A stretch of 64,000 bases of DNA from Leptodactylus fallax (lineage: Eukaryota > Chordata > Amphibia > Anura > Leptodactylidae). The notes below the pieces were generated by a model. That model worked only from the letters and a program-made list of their open reading frames with translations, was not told the origin of the DNA and did not search any database. Positions 35,983 through 47,384 of this stretch are shown here, in pieces. The DNA is taken from NCBI GenBank assembly GCA_947044405.1, contig CAMRHE010000197.1, positions 2,170,001 through 2,234,000 on the forward strand, read 5' to 3'. Position 1 is the first letter of the stretch. Every line of letters begins with the position of its first letter. A program made the translations under genes and the position numbers.

Positions 35983-36205
35983 AGATGAGCGAATTGAAGC
36001 TGACGAAGTGGAATTCGATCTGAATTTCAGGAAATCTTCGATTTGCATCGAATCCAGATTTCCTCACGCTTCGTGGTATTGAATCACATTTTAAACCAAG
36101 GACAAGTCAGAATAGCCTTTAGAAAGGCTATTCTACTCCTACCTTTGCCGTTGCATCACGCCCCCTGCGATGTCCTGGTCCTCCTCATTTGTGTAGTAAA
36201 ATAAT
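35983..36205 (+). repeat. Left end of a hAT-like element (as at 3592)
   Basis: GATGAGCGAATTGAAGCTGA and the following blocks match the left end at 3592-3700 closely. No right end follows; instead the sequence enters the 43-bp minisatellite. Confidence 0.75.
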
Positions 36206-36209
36206 CAAA

Positions 36210-36632
36210 ATGGCCGCTGGACATGCGCAGAGCTGCACGGAATAGAATCAAGATGGCCACCGGACATGTGCAGAGCCGCACGGAATAGAATCAAGATGGC
36301 CACCGGACATGCGCAGAGCCACTCTGAATAAAATCAAGATGGCCGCCGGACATGCGCAGAGCTGCTCGTGGTGGCCATCTTTATCCTATTCCTAGACAAG
36401 CAGCTCTGCACATGTTCGGTGGCCATCTTGATTCTATTCCGAGCGGCTCTGCGCATGTCCGGCAGCCATCTTGATTCTATTCCAAGCGCCTCTGCACATC
36501 TCCGGCGGCCATCTTGATTATATCCCATACAAGACCGTTTCTGCGCATGTCCAGCGGCCATCTTAACTCTATTCCGAGTGGCTCTGCGCATGTTCGGTGG
36601 CCATCTTGATTCTATTCCAAGCGGCTCTTCAC
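36210..36632. repeat. Two-armed 43-bp minisatellite
   Basis: Four units in direct orientation start at 36210, 36253, 36296 and 36339, exactly 43 bp apart. They have the form ATGGCCACCGGACATGTGCA, GAGCCGCACGG, AATAGAATCAAG. From about 36370 six units follow in the opposite orientation, spaced 43-49 bp. The array is therefore a large imperfect palindrome. Each unit carries AAGATGGCC and most carry CATGCGCA. Confidence 0.95.
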
Positions 36633-36639
36633 TATAGTA

Positions 36640-37282
36640 TTTCCAGGGTCTTTCACATAGTTTCATAGTTTATTGTTTTTGTGTTGTGGGAATCAAAAGC
36701 AATTCAGGTGATAACAAGTGTCAAGAATCTCAGTATAGCTGCTGTTGCTTTAATGTTACCCTTTAACATACCATTTACCATTATTAAGCAGATGAGGAAG
36801 CATATTTAAACCCTCTTCCTCCTCAGCGAGATGCCTAGTGTGGCTGCTAAATCCTGATCATTTGTGCTGCACTGCTCTATATTGACCTTTGACTTTTTAC
36901 TGGATATCCGCTTGTCTTCTGATTTTGGCTCTGATGTTATATTTCGGACTTGTGGCTTGGATATTCACTCGCATGACTCATCTTCCTAGTTTTTATCTAC
37001 CTTTTAAATTTATCATCGATTCTGGTTTGATTTCAGTTGTGGAGCATGTATTTCTTATACCAGTTTAGGTGGTGATAACTTGGCATTGTGACTGGTTCTG
37101 AAAAACCGGCTTATGGTTCTGATAAAGGCATTTTGGTGCTTGGGATCTATCATTCAGTGCTGTGTAAGATTTAAACAGATAGTTCTACTGCACTCTCTTG
37201 TTGCAGTTCCTGCAATTTCTGATATTTGCTTTAGATACACTATTATAACTGCAAGGACCAGTCAGAGAAAATGATGTATAAA
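36640..37282. other. Unclassified non-coding DNA
   Basis: No gene or element recognised. Confidence 0.4.
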
Positions 37283-37800
37283 GCAGAGATGAGCGAACCT
37301 CTCAACCCTTTGTTTCATGTTTGGGTTCTGTGGCTCAGGTCCCTCTTTCGTTTTGGGTAGAACAAGTTTGGTACAAACCACACCTTAAATTGGCTTAAAA
37401 CATAGTGTAAAACACTCTCAGGGCTCCTAGAAACCTATCTATCTAATTTCTAGCTCTCTAAATTATTATACTCTGAGGTTTCTTCATTTGTAAGAGGGTA
37501 AAAAATAAAAAAAACATTCATACTCACTTTTCATTACCTCTTTTGGGTCTCCGTGCGGCGTCTGCTTGTGATTGGACCACCAGCTGTCACATGGACACAG
37601 CGAGCATCATGACTCCAAAGAAGTGCCTAGAGAGCGCCAGATGCCGCAAGGAGGCCCGAAAGAAGTAAGGGAAGGTGAATATAAATGTTTTTTTTTTATT
37701 TTGTTCAGCATCCCTGGGCCTCCACTTATACTCTGAAGAGACCCCAGAGTATAATGCGGTAGCCATTTTAGTTAGCCCGAGATAAATCTCCATTTCTTTG
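37283..37800. repeat. hAT-like element end with palindromic module
   Basis: Begins GAGATGAGCGAACCTC, a relative of the TAGAGATGAG end at 3592. Inverted arms run around CATACTCACTTTTCATTACC (37528) and AAGTAAGGGAAGGTGAATA (37664), followed by GACCCCAGAGTATAATG near 37740. Right end not identified. Confidence 0.55.
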
Positions 37801-38554
37801 GTTTCGTAAAAAAGGAAAAAAAAATTGCATAAACCCAGGGATATTAGGGTCCTTTCTGTTAGGATTCATTGCCACTTGAGGACCAGAATGATGTAGTCAG
37901 ATACACTATTGTATACTATTAAATAAAATAGATATCTAACCGACATATTTTAAAAACGTTATTGCACAGGTCAATGATTAGCTAAACAAGTGTTCACAGG
38001 AAGAATTATTACTGATTAATGGAAGGTGCCAGTCATCAGCTGAAACTCCTATGTTGGGTAGTCACATCTTTTATGCATCTTAAATAATAATGCTTTGTCA
38101 GCAACATATCTCGATATGATAACAGGGGATGTTCTGTCAACATAATGGAACTGAATGGCAGTTGAGAAATCACAGTAGCAATTTTTTTCTTCCCTGTGCA
38201 TTGCATTTTGCATTGGCACATGTAAAGACCAATGCAAACAAATACAGATCAATGTACTATACTATCAATTGGTGCTCATAATTGGGTAATATTATGAATT
38301 GGTGCTCAAGCATATATAGTACATGGACCATGAGATAATGAGGAAAAATGGATCACTCCAGATCTGTCAAATGGATTATGGTTCACAATGGATGATAATG
38401 TGTTTTCTTCAGTGTGAACAGAGTTATGCTTTTATATAACTGTATGGCAGGCAACATGGCCACTTGGTATGCAATCTTTTCCCCTTTCTTCAGTGTCTCA
38501 TTCAAATAGAAAATGTGCATTGATACAATAAACAGCTATAACCATTGGGTAAGA
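37801..38554. other. Unclassified non-coding DNA
   Basis: No gene or element recognised. Confidence 0.35.
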
Positions 38555-38745
38555 AATCACATTTTCTCTAACCATCTTAGTGGTGACAGTCTTTTGTCTA
38601 AATCGATTATCAATGGAAAAGTTCATGGATACAGGAACTTTCTATCATCTGGGACTTGTCAGAAACTCATTATATATTTTTGCAGAATTGTTTAACTCTT
38701 AATTGTCTATAAATTTAATTATGGCTATGTTCATGGGAAAACCCC
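38555..38745 (-). repeat. Relic of the TTAA MITE family
   Basis: TGGTGACAGTCTTTTGTCTA, GATTATCAATGG and the right end GTTCATGGGAAAACCCC correspond to parts of the element at 31402-31895. Diverged and truncated. Confidence 0.5.
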
Positions 38746-38759
38746 TTTTACGCAAATTT

Positions 38760-41700
38760 CAGAATATAGAATTACTTTAGGCTTACCTGTTCTTCTTCAT
38801 ATACGAGCTATATTTACTTTTGTTCTGACCTTTGTAACTGTAAAAAAAAAATCTACTTGATTATTAGCATCCTAGTTACTACAAATATACATTTTTCTAT
38901 ACATTTTTCTTTTTAGTTGCATTGTGATTATTATTATGGCTGTTGGTAAGTTTAAGTGTTATAATCATTTTTGCACAGATTATTTATATGCTAACTTTTT
39001 ATTTGTTTGTATCTAGCTCAACATTTTAAATTTTATCGCCAGGAGACAAGAAATTGAATCTTCTGTGGTTTCTTTATTTATATAGGGCCTAAATACCCAG
39101 AGGTCTGCAATTTAACTGGGAGGTGATTGACTTCCTAAATCTTTCTGCCATTACATAAACAATAAACATATGTAATATGGTGTTGATAATTTGGAACACA
39201 ATAAACTAAATTTAAGCAAAGTAAACAAAAACTATAAACAGCAAAGACATTTGAAAATGTTTTACTGAGCTGGCAGTTGATACAGAAGGAAAACATTTCC
39301 ATTACAACATCTGTTTAACCCTCTAACAGTCACATTAAAATGGCAAAAACCCTCCTGAAAATGTCACTTTTTTATTATAGATTTTGAATTTATGGCTCTG
39401 GCACAAAACTCTGGTGCCTTATGTGTATGCCCTTTAGCTATCTAACTAATTTTAGCTTTAAATCAGTAACATTTTATCCCTTTCTGCATTCTCGCGTTCG
39501 TAACTTTTTGCATTTTATTTAAATAAAGCTTTATAAGACCTTGTATTATGTGGGTAAATATGACTTTTTGATAAACTTTTATTACTTTTTGTTTTTGAGA
39601 GCTGACATGATCAGAAAGCATCAATTCTGCCATCTGAATGTTATGTTTTATAGCATTTATAATGCAGAATAAAATTTGTACTAATTTTATATTAGGGGTT
39701 GTTACGGATGGGGCAGTACAAGTTGTGTGTTTTCTATTTTTTTTTCATTAACAAAGGAAAAAAATGGTCTGCTTTATTTTTTTTTTTCTGTAAAACCACT
39801 TAGGTGCTGTGGTTAAATGGCAATTATGCTCTCTGATTGATGATGGATTGTGATATCATGAACTATGGTCCATGGTACCGCCTCCCCTGGGGTTATCTGA
39901 AGTCACAAGGACAGGAAAACGCACATGTCACCCTGCACACTGTTTGAAATTATAATACTGGTTGAAGCTCTACTTATGTTATGTATTAAGCCCTATGCAC
40001 ATGACAGTGTTCTTTCTACGGGCAGAAAACCACAGATCCATATTCTTCAAAAAAACAAAACATATTCGTGTTTCGTATCAGTAAATCATCTGTAACCACA
40101 GATCTGCAAAAAGTTTTGAATGATCCTCAAATAGGACCTGCTCCATATTTTGTGGTTTCTATGGCCCAGACACAGTATTAAGTATTAAGGTTAAATTGCC
40201 GTGTTGGCACTTTGCAATAAATTAGTGGGTTTTTGGTTGCAGTTTGAGCACTTGGTCTATAAAAGGCTCACCATCACTGGTATAGGGCCATGTGTCCATA
40301 TACTATCAATAATTATGGATCCAGAATTATGGATAATATATGGAAAACTTCTACAGTTGTGTGCATGGAGCCTTATGAGTGTCTTAACAAGACATCCTTT
40401 TTAACATGAAAAAAGAAGGGAATGAAAATGGTTTAGAAATTCTAGAGATTTTAAGAGATTACTAACTTTGACCTCTATAGGATTTACAAAATTTAGCCTT
40501 CATAGTGCAGTCTATTTAACAATTTGTGCTTTTACTTTTAATATTTGTGAATAAAGTATGGAATTTCTTTTGCATAATTTTTCAGTATATAAAATTTGCA
40601 AATCAAAATCGTATATATTTTTATTTTAGGGTGCGGTTCTTTGAATACCCTAAATTATGCTTTAAATTCATTGTATTTTTTGTAACAATTAAGGAGATAC
40701 CAATATGTATACCTGTTTATGTTTTATGATTATGTTTGGACCTTAAGGACTTTTTTTTGTTTGTTCTTACATCACGCCTTCCATATGCCATAAGGCCTTC
40801 TTCACAAGGATAGTGATTTGCATCAGGACTGAAGAATAAACAGGTATACTCTAAATAAGTAAGGTATAATAGAAAGATTTGCATCTGTTCTGTGTTTTTG
40901 TTCTGCCACTAGTTTTAACTCACCATCACTGATGCAAATTACTGACCAAACATGTGGAAAAGGCCTACCTTTTTACATTTTTTGTTGATGTAGCTTTTTT
41001 TTGTGTGATGAGAGATATATTTTTCAAACATTTGACTTCAATGGGAGCTGAGCTGCAGTACTGATACCTAGTCACTATACAGGGACTGGAGCCAACTGCT
41101 TCCTGCTCTGTTGTGTATAATACGATTTCCATTAACGGCCCTATACAGCTGATCGTTGCAGGGACTGCCGGTCGACTTCCTAGGCTTACATATTTATGGC
41201 TCAAGTTTGCATAAACTATGTTTTGCTTTTTGGTGTTCTTGTGACATTTTGGGGGACCAGTGAGGCTTATATGAAAATTCAGTATGCAGTAGCTATGTTA
41301 TTCTGCGACCAGCCCAGGAGAAACATGCAGGAGGCTGGACTGTCACGGTGACCTTATAGGAACCAGATCTCCTAGGAGAGGTTCACAGGGTGATAGGGAG
41401 AGTCAGTTAGATGTGACGTCAGTTGGAGTAAGGAGACACCTGCAGGTCCCTGGGCTGAGATGGTGAGTGGGTGTCAGTACTTTTCTCCAACTAGGAGCTG
41501 GAGCCCAGGGAATAGCTGTAAGGAAGGCAATGTCCAGGCCAGGATCACTTGAACTACTCACTGCTTTATTGGAACAGGCATCTGCTGGTTCACTTGTCCT
41601 GTAGTGGTGTGCTGTGGCAAAGCGGCTTGTAGCTGGCTGAAACCTCCCCATGTATTAGCAGAGAGTCTCAAATGTCTGCAGGTCCAGCTTCTGGTCCACT

Positions 41701-41840
41701 GCAGAAGTTCAGGTAACTTGTAGAGATAGGTGCAGGCGGCCAGGGTTGTAGTTCTGCTCAGCCTGATGTAATCCTGTCCTCTTACTGATAGTAATGCAGG
41801 GGACTGTCAGCACAGCTTCTTCCCCCTGCTGCTGCTGCGG
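38760..41840. other. Unclassified non-coding DNA
   Basis: About 3 kb of mostly AT-rich sequence with no gene motif. From about 41330 base composition rises in GC and the sequence has a non-repetitive look that continues into a tandem repeat; an old LTR is possible there but no paired copy was seen. Confidence 0.35.
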
Positions 41841-42170
41841 CACTTCCTCACAGCACACAATATCTAAACCACAAAATGGCTAAAGCCACACTACTTGCTG
41901 CTTCTTCCCTGGTACTGCTGTGACACTTCCTCACAGCACACAATGTCTAAACCACAAAATGGCTACAGCCACACTATTACTTGCTTCTTATTCCCTATTG
42001 CTGCTGTTGTGGCACTTCCTCACAGCACACAGTGTCTAAACCACAAAATGGCTACAACCACACTACAACTTGCTACTTCTTCGCTGCTGCTGTGGCACTT
42101 CCTCACAGCACACAGTGTCTAAATCACAAAATGGCTACAGCCACACTACTTGCTTCTTCCCTGGCTGTAT
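41841..42170 (+). repeat. 83-89 bp tandem repeat, four units
   Basis: The block CACTTCCTCACAGCACACA, then TCTAAACCACAAAATGGCTA, then CAGCCACACTACTTGC recurs at 41841, 41924, 42013 and 42096. Open frames across it simply repeat with the DNA and are not treated as coding. Confidence 0.9.
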
Positions 42171-42179
42171 GCTTACAGA

Positions 42180-43295
42180 ATACTACTTCCTCTCTCTGCT
42201 ATGATTATTTCCTGTTCCAGCTACACATCCGCCCACTATACTGTGTGGTGCTATATTTAACCTTATGGGGACCACAGCTCACCAGGACAAGTGATACCAG
42301 AGAACAATAGCTTCAAAACATTTCACAACTGAATACAGTATGAACATGACAACATATAGTAACAATAACATGTAAGACTTTTTATGGCCAAATAACCATT
42401 AGTAACTCCTGTGAGGGGGTTAGAGTTCTAAGCTACAAAAAGCCTGGAAAGACATTCTTTGAAAAGAAACAAAAACAAAACACAATGTAAACAAAAAGTC
42501 TAAAAATACTTCAGACCACAGTTTTTATCATGTATTTGAATCATTACAAAATCCCCGTGTGGATGGCCTCAATTAACACAGGACATTTTATTTTTCCTTC
42601 AAAGTTACAGTAAATTACTTCTTAATTCTGCAACACCTTTTTATTCCAAAATACTACAAGCATTGCTTCTTAAAAGTGTTGGTGATCTAACATGAAATTG
42701 ATTAAAAAAAGATCATAACACAAAACTGCGGAATGGCTTCTCCGCTACTCGATCCACTAATTAGTTTACACTTTCATTTTTAAAATTTGTTTCCTTATGA
42801 TTTGCAAGTCTTCTATGCAGAGTTTAATTAGTGCCACTTAATGTAAAGTACTGTCAAATGTGTTCATAAATGTGTGAGAATGTAAAATCAAGATGTGTAG
42901 TGTAATCATCTTTATTTATACCACGAAGCACAGGGGACAGAAGAAGAGATGAGGGGGAGGAATACAGAAGTGTTGACATTTTTCATTCAGCAGTTACCAC
43001 ATCAGCACCCACTGGGATTTAGGGTAAATCACTCAACTCCATTTACAACTAGCATCAACTCAACAATGGATATTACTAATTAGTACCCTATTGTTGTGTA
43101 CTGGGTTTAAGATAAACATATTGTATTTTCCCCAAAATACTTTACTGGGATTTTCTTTGATCGGTGCTATGTATTAAACACAAATATAACATAAATATTT
43201 TCAAAAAAAATTGATCTAAAAGACCTTTTCTAAAAATATTTACATTTATGATAACATAAATTAAACTTACACTTTCTCCCATCTCCTCTTGGTCA
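42180..43295. other. Unclassified, partly unique non-coding DNA
   Basis: No element recognised. The stretch 42700-42900 contains several TAAT/ATTA-type motifs within mixed-composition sequence, which would suit a regulatory element but is not evidence for one. Confidence 0.3.
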
Positions 43296-43584
43296 CACAG
43301 TGGTGCTTGAAAGTTTGAGAACTTCTCAAAATTTTCTATATTTCTCATAAATTTGAGATAAAACTACATGAAATTTTCACAGTCCTAAAGGTAGATAAAG
43401 AGAACCAAATCAAACAAATGAGTCAAAAATATCAGACTTGATCCTTTACAGAAGAAAATAATTCAATATCATATATCTGTGAGTAGCAAAATTGTGAATC
43501 ATTTGTGTTTGCTGAAATTAGAGTCAGGTGTATTTAATTAATAGGATGACAAGCAAGAGTGAGAGGGTAACTTGCTTTATTTAA
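43296..43584 (+). mobile_element. Left end of a further Tc1 family
   Basis: CACAGTGGTGCTTGAAAGTT begins a long IR/DR-type Tc1 end; an inner AATATCATATATCTGTGAGT block lies near 43466. The fragment stops at TTTAA, precisely where a TTAA-type element begins. No transposase. Confidence 0.8.
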
Positions 43585-44377
43585 CCCCTTAACGACAAAG
43601 GACATACTATTACGTCCCTGGCGCGAGGTGCTTGGCGCAAGTGGGCGTAATAGTATGCCCTGTGATGGCCGCCCGCTCACTATCTGAGCAATGGGAGTGG
43701 GTGTTAGCTGTCAGCTGAGTGCCGATCAGGGGTTTTAAACCCTTGGATCCCTCGGTCAAATATGACTGAGGCATCTAAGGGGTTCCGACATGAAAATGAC
43801 CCCCTCAGCACCCTCCGGCGGGATCGGGGGTTGTCATTTTCTATGTAACGGGTCTGGCCAATGACCACAGGGTGCAAGAAGCCCCCAGTACCTGGTTGAT
43901 CCTGCCAAGATGTCCTCTATAGATCCTGCCGAGATGTTCTCTATAGACTGCAATACATGTGTATACACGTGTATTGCAGTTTATAGTACTAAACCAGAGA
44001 TCAGAGCATTGCTGGTTCTGGTCTCCTAGTGGGACAACAAATAAATGTAAAAGAAAAGTGCAAAAAAATAAAGTGTGTGAAATTAATAAATGAATAAAGC
44101 CCCAAAAATTCACTTTTCCTATATTAAATTAATTATATAAAAAAACAAAGAATTAATAAAAACAATACATATCTGATATTGCTGCATCCATAATAATCTA
44201 TACAATAAAACTGAAACATTATTTAACCTACATGGTGAGCGTTGGAAAAAAGAATGGAAAAAAAACGCAATAGAAAGAACAGATCGTCCCACAAAAATAA
44301 GCCCTCAATCAACTCTGTCAACCGAAAAATAAAAATGTTAGGCATCTCAGAGGATGGCGATGCAAAAATAATTGGGC
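43585..44377 (+). mobile_element. X-family element, left part (X3)
   Basis: Begins CCCCTTAACGACAAAGGACA directly after TTAA (43581-43584), with a subterminal hairpin 43603-43656. It then follows the X2 order: GGATCCCTCGGTCAAATATG block, 19-base 18S-like match (43889-43907), hairpin 43945-43982, hairpin 43990-44019, A-rich stretch, and the GAGGATGGCGATGCAAAAAT block near 44350. It is interrupted at 44378 by a Tc1 insertion. X4 (48956-51524) is probably the rest of the same insertion. Confidence 0.75.
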
Positions 44378-44379
44378 TA

Positions 44380-45307
<928 letters not shown>

Positions 45308-45338
45308 TACATGCACCTCACTACCCACACACAAAGGG

Positions 45339-45745
45339 GTGTTCAAATGTGGACATTCTAGGTGTGCTTGCTGCCCCAACATTAAACACAAAGCTACGTC
45401 CTACACATCAAATACTACGAAGGAAACCTTTACCATCAATTCCTTCTTAAATTGCAATTCTAACTACGTCATTTACCTACTGGAGTATCCATGCAAACTC
45501 CAGTATGTAGGACATACCATTCAGCCCCTCCATAATAGGATGATTAGCCATCGCTCAAATGTCAATAAATGTTTCAAAAAACACACTCTGTCACTACACT
45601 ATTCCATTAAACACCATCGAAATTTCAATTGTATCTCCATTCTCCCCATTGAACAGATACCTATATCCGATCACAATTGATACCTAAAGCTTCGGCAGCG
45701 GGAGTCTTTCTGGATATACAAATTAGGCACATGGTCTCAACAATA
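45339..45745 (+). pseudogene. PLE GIY-YIG endonuclease domain, 5'-truncated
   Basis: A 113-codon frame (45339-45680) with a Cys-rich linker (FKCGHSRCACC) followed by NYVIYLLEYPC (the GIY position), LQYVGHTIQPLHNRMISHRS (the YIG position with the conserved arginine). After a stop at 45678-45680 the sequence still encodes the typical RES-WI block of PLE C-termini. In intact PLEs this domain nicks the target DNA. No reverse transcriptase precedes it. Confidence 0.85.
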
Positions 45746-45837
45746 CTGTTGAATCCTCCTTTTAATCACAGATTCTGAACATCCCCATATCCCTCTTATT
45801 ACTTACAGATTATCTCTTTAATTTTCTCGCTACGGTA

Positions 45838-46055
45838 CCCTTTTTTGTTCTCCCATTCCCCTCTCTCCCTTTCTATTCCTCCCTTTTCTGCCATTCCTAT
45901 CACCTCCCTCCGCTCTCCTTTTATTTTTCCTGTTATTTATTATCCCTTTTCACTAATACCCTTCATACTTCTCATTTCTCTGTTCTTCCCTCCCTCTCCC
46001 CCTTGTTTCCTCTTTCTTTCTCTTTTTCTCCACCTTTTCCACTCTATCTCCCCCT
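45838..46055 (+). repeat. Polypyrimidine tract
   Basis: About 220 bases composed mainly of C and T on the plus strand, within the 3' non-coding part of PLE-2 and leading into an (AC)12 run at 46057-46080. Confidence 0.85.
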
Positions 46056-46056
46056 T

Positions 46057-46080
46057 ACACACACACACACACACACACAC
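46057..46080. repeat. (AC)12 microsatellite
   Basis: Twenty-four bases of perfect AC repeat. Confidence 0.98.
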
Positions 46081-46944
46081 TGTTCTGATCACTGCAACAA
46101 GACATGTGCAGCCCCCAGGTGCAACTTACTAATGACTTATGACTAATGACACAGCTTCTGAACCTGCTCTCCACTCTGCCTGCATCTGCACATGCTCCAG
46201 CCTCTCTCCCATCCACTCCACCCCTTTCCCTATATATCCTCAGCACTTACCTCTACTGTAGTCTGAAATTCTGTCCCACACAGCTCCATTTTCTGGGTAA
46301 CTGACCTTCCATTTTCTATATGTTTGAATGCATTCTATATGTTTGGATGCATTATACTAGCTATTTTTCATGCCTACACCACTCTTGTTTTATAACATCA
46401 TCCTTGCATCACTCCATTATATCATTTGCATTTCCACCATACAGAATGTACATGTTCATCCCATCATATTCATACACACCCATTTTACCCCACATTGGTT
46501 CACATTTACCATTCAGCACTCAATCTCCAACTATCATCCCTTGTGCAGCATCAGTCTCTCTTTTTTAATGTAACTACGTCATTATTATTATTTTGATCGC
46601 TATTGTTATCACTACACTATAAGAAATATCACTATATTACCCCATCTGATCATTACCATTACCACAGTTGCTCTACTCTACCCTCTTAACCTATCACTGC
46701 TTGTCTTCTCATATGTATCCCCCAAATCATAGCTGGTAGCTGTACTATAACCTTCATGTATTACCATCTCACGCGGCTGATTATGCATAAGTCCCTCATT
46801 AATTAATTATTAATTTCTCTAGACATTTTATGTCACACCAATATATGGCGACCATATTTTGTATTTTATATTTTTTTTTATATCCATTGACTTATTTATT
46901 CGACTACTGGATTTTATGTTTTTGCTTCTTTTTATATACAAATA

Positions 46945-46947
46945 TAT

Positions 46948-46982
<35 letters not shown>

Positions 46983-46983
46983 T
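46945..46983. repeat. (TTTA)n microsatellite
   Basis: About ten perfect TTTA units just upstream of the hammerhead candidate. Confidence 0.97.
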
Positions 46984-47000
46984 ATGTATGTCTCTGTCAT

Positions 47001-47067
47001 TTATTTAGTTGGCCTGATGAAGACACACTGTTAGTGTCGAAACGTGTTGCCTTTTTACTGGAATAAA
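47001..47067 (+). ncRNA. Candidate type I hammerhead ribozyme of PLE-2
   Basis: Core CTGATGA (47014-47020), stem II GACAC/GTGTC with a 7-base loop, then GAAA, a one- or two-pair stem III and cleavage-site GTT. Stem I pairs GGC with GCC at the core, AGT with ACT, and TTATT with AATAA further out, separated by internal loops as in natural type I hammerheads. PLE pLTRs are known to carry such ribozymes. Hand-drawn, not scored. Confidence 0.8.
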
Positions 47068-47384
47068 AGCTGTTGGAACCACAACTGTTCTTCTACTCAT
47101 TATTGCAGTTTCTGCATATTCCATCTGGGTACAGCAGCGCTCAATTAGTCCCCTACCCTTTTCAACCCTACGTGTATATGTACTTTTACCACTGACTTTC
47201 GGTCAAGTGGTCCTGGGGCGAGTTGAAGCTTATGACACCCACCACAAGGAACATTTACCTCCTAGGCTATCGTCAATACCCCACCGAGGGTTTGTACTGC
47301 AGATTTCGTTGGCGCCATTGTGGTATCTGTGTACGCACACTTTTACCTTCATTATTTACTGGTGTACCCAGGATAACATACTTA

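Larger units (their letters stand above)
45310..47360 (+). mobile_element. Penelope-like element fragment (PLE-2)
   Basis: Contains the C-terminal GIY-YIG endonuclease, a long non-coding tail with a polypyrimidine tract, two microsatellites, and a candidate hammerhead ribozyme at 47001-47067, which marks the pLTR. The reverse transcriptase part is missing on the left, where the fragment abuts a Tc1 element. On the right it joins X-family sequence near 47361. It is distinct in sequence from the PLE at 55476-60533. Confidence 0.8.

Noticed and set aside
41895..42310. Repetitive plus-strand frames of 75-109 codons
   Set aside because: They are translations of the 83-89 bp tandem repeat and shift frame between units; not a repeat protein.
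41330..42310. Possible LTR (starts near TGTCACGGTGACC)
   Set aside because: No second copy, primer site or target duplication was found, so an LTR cannot be supported.
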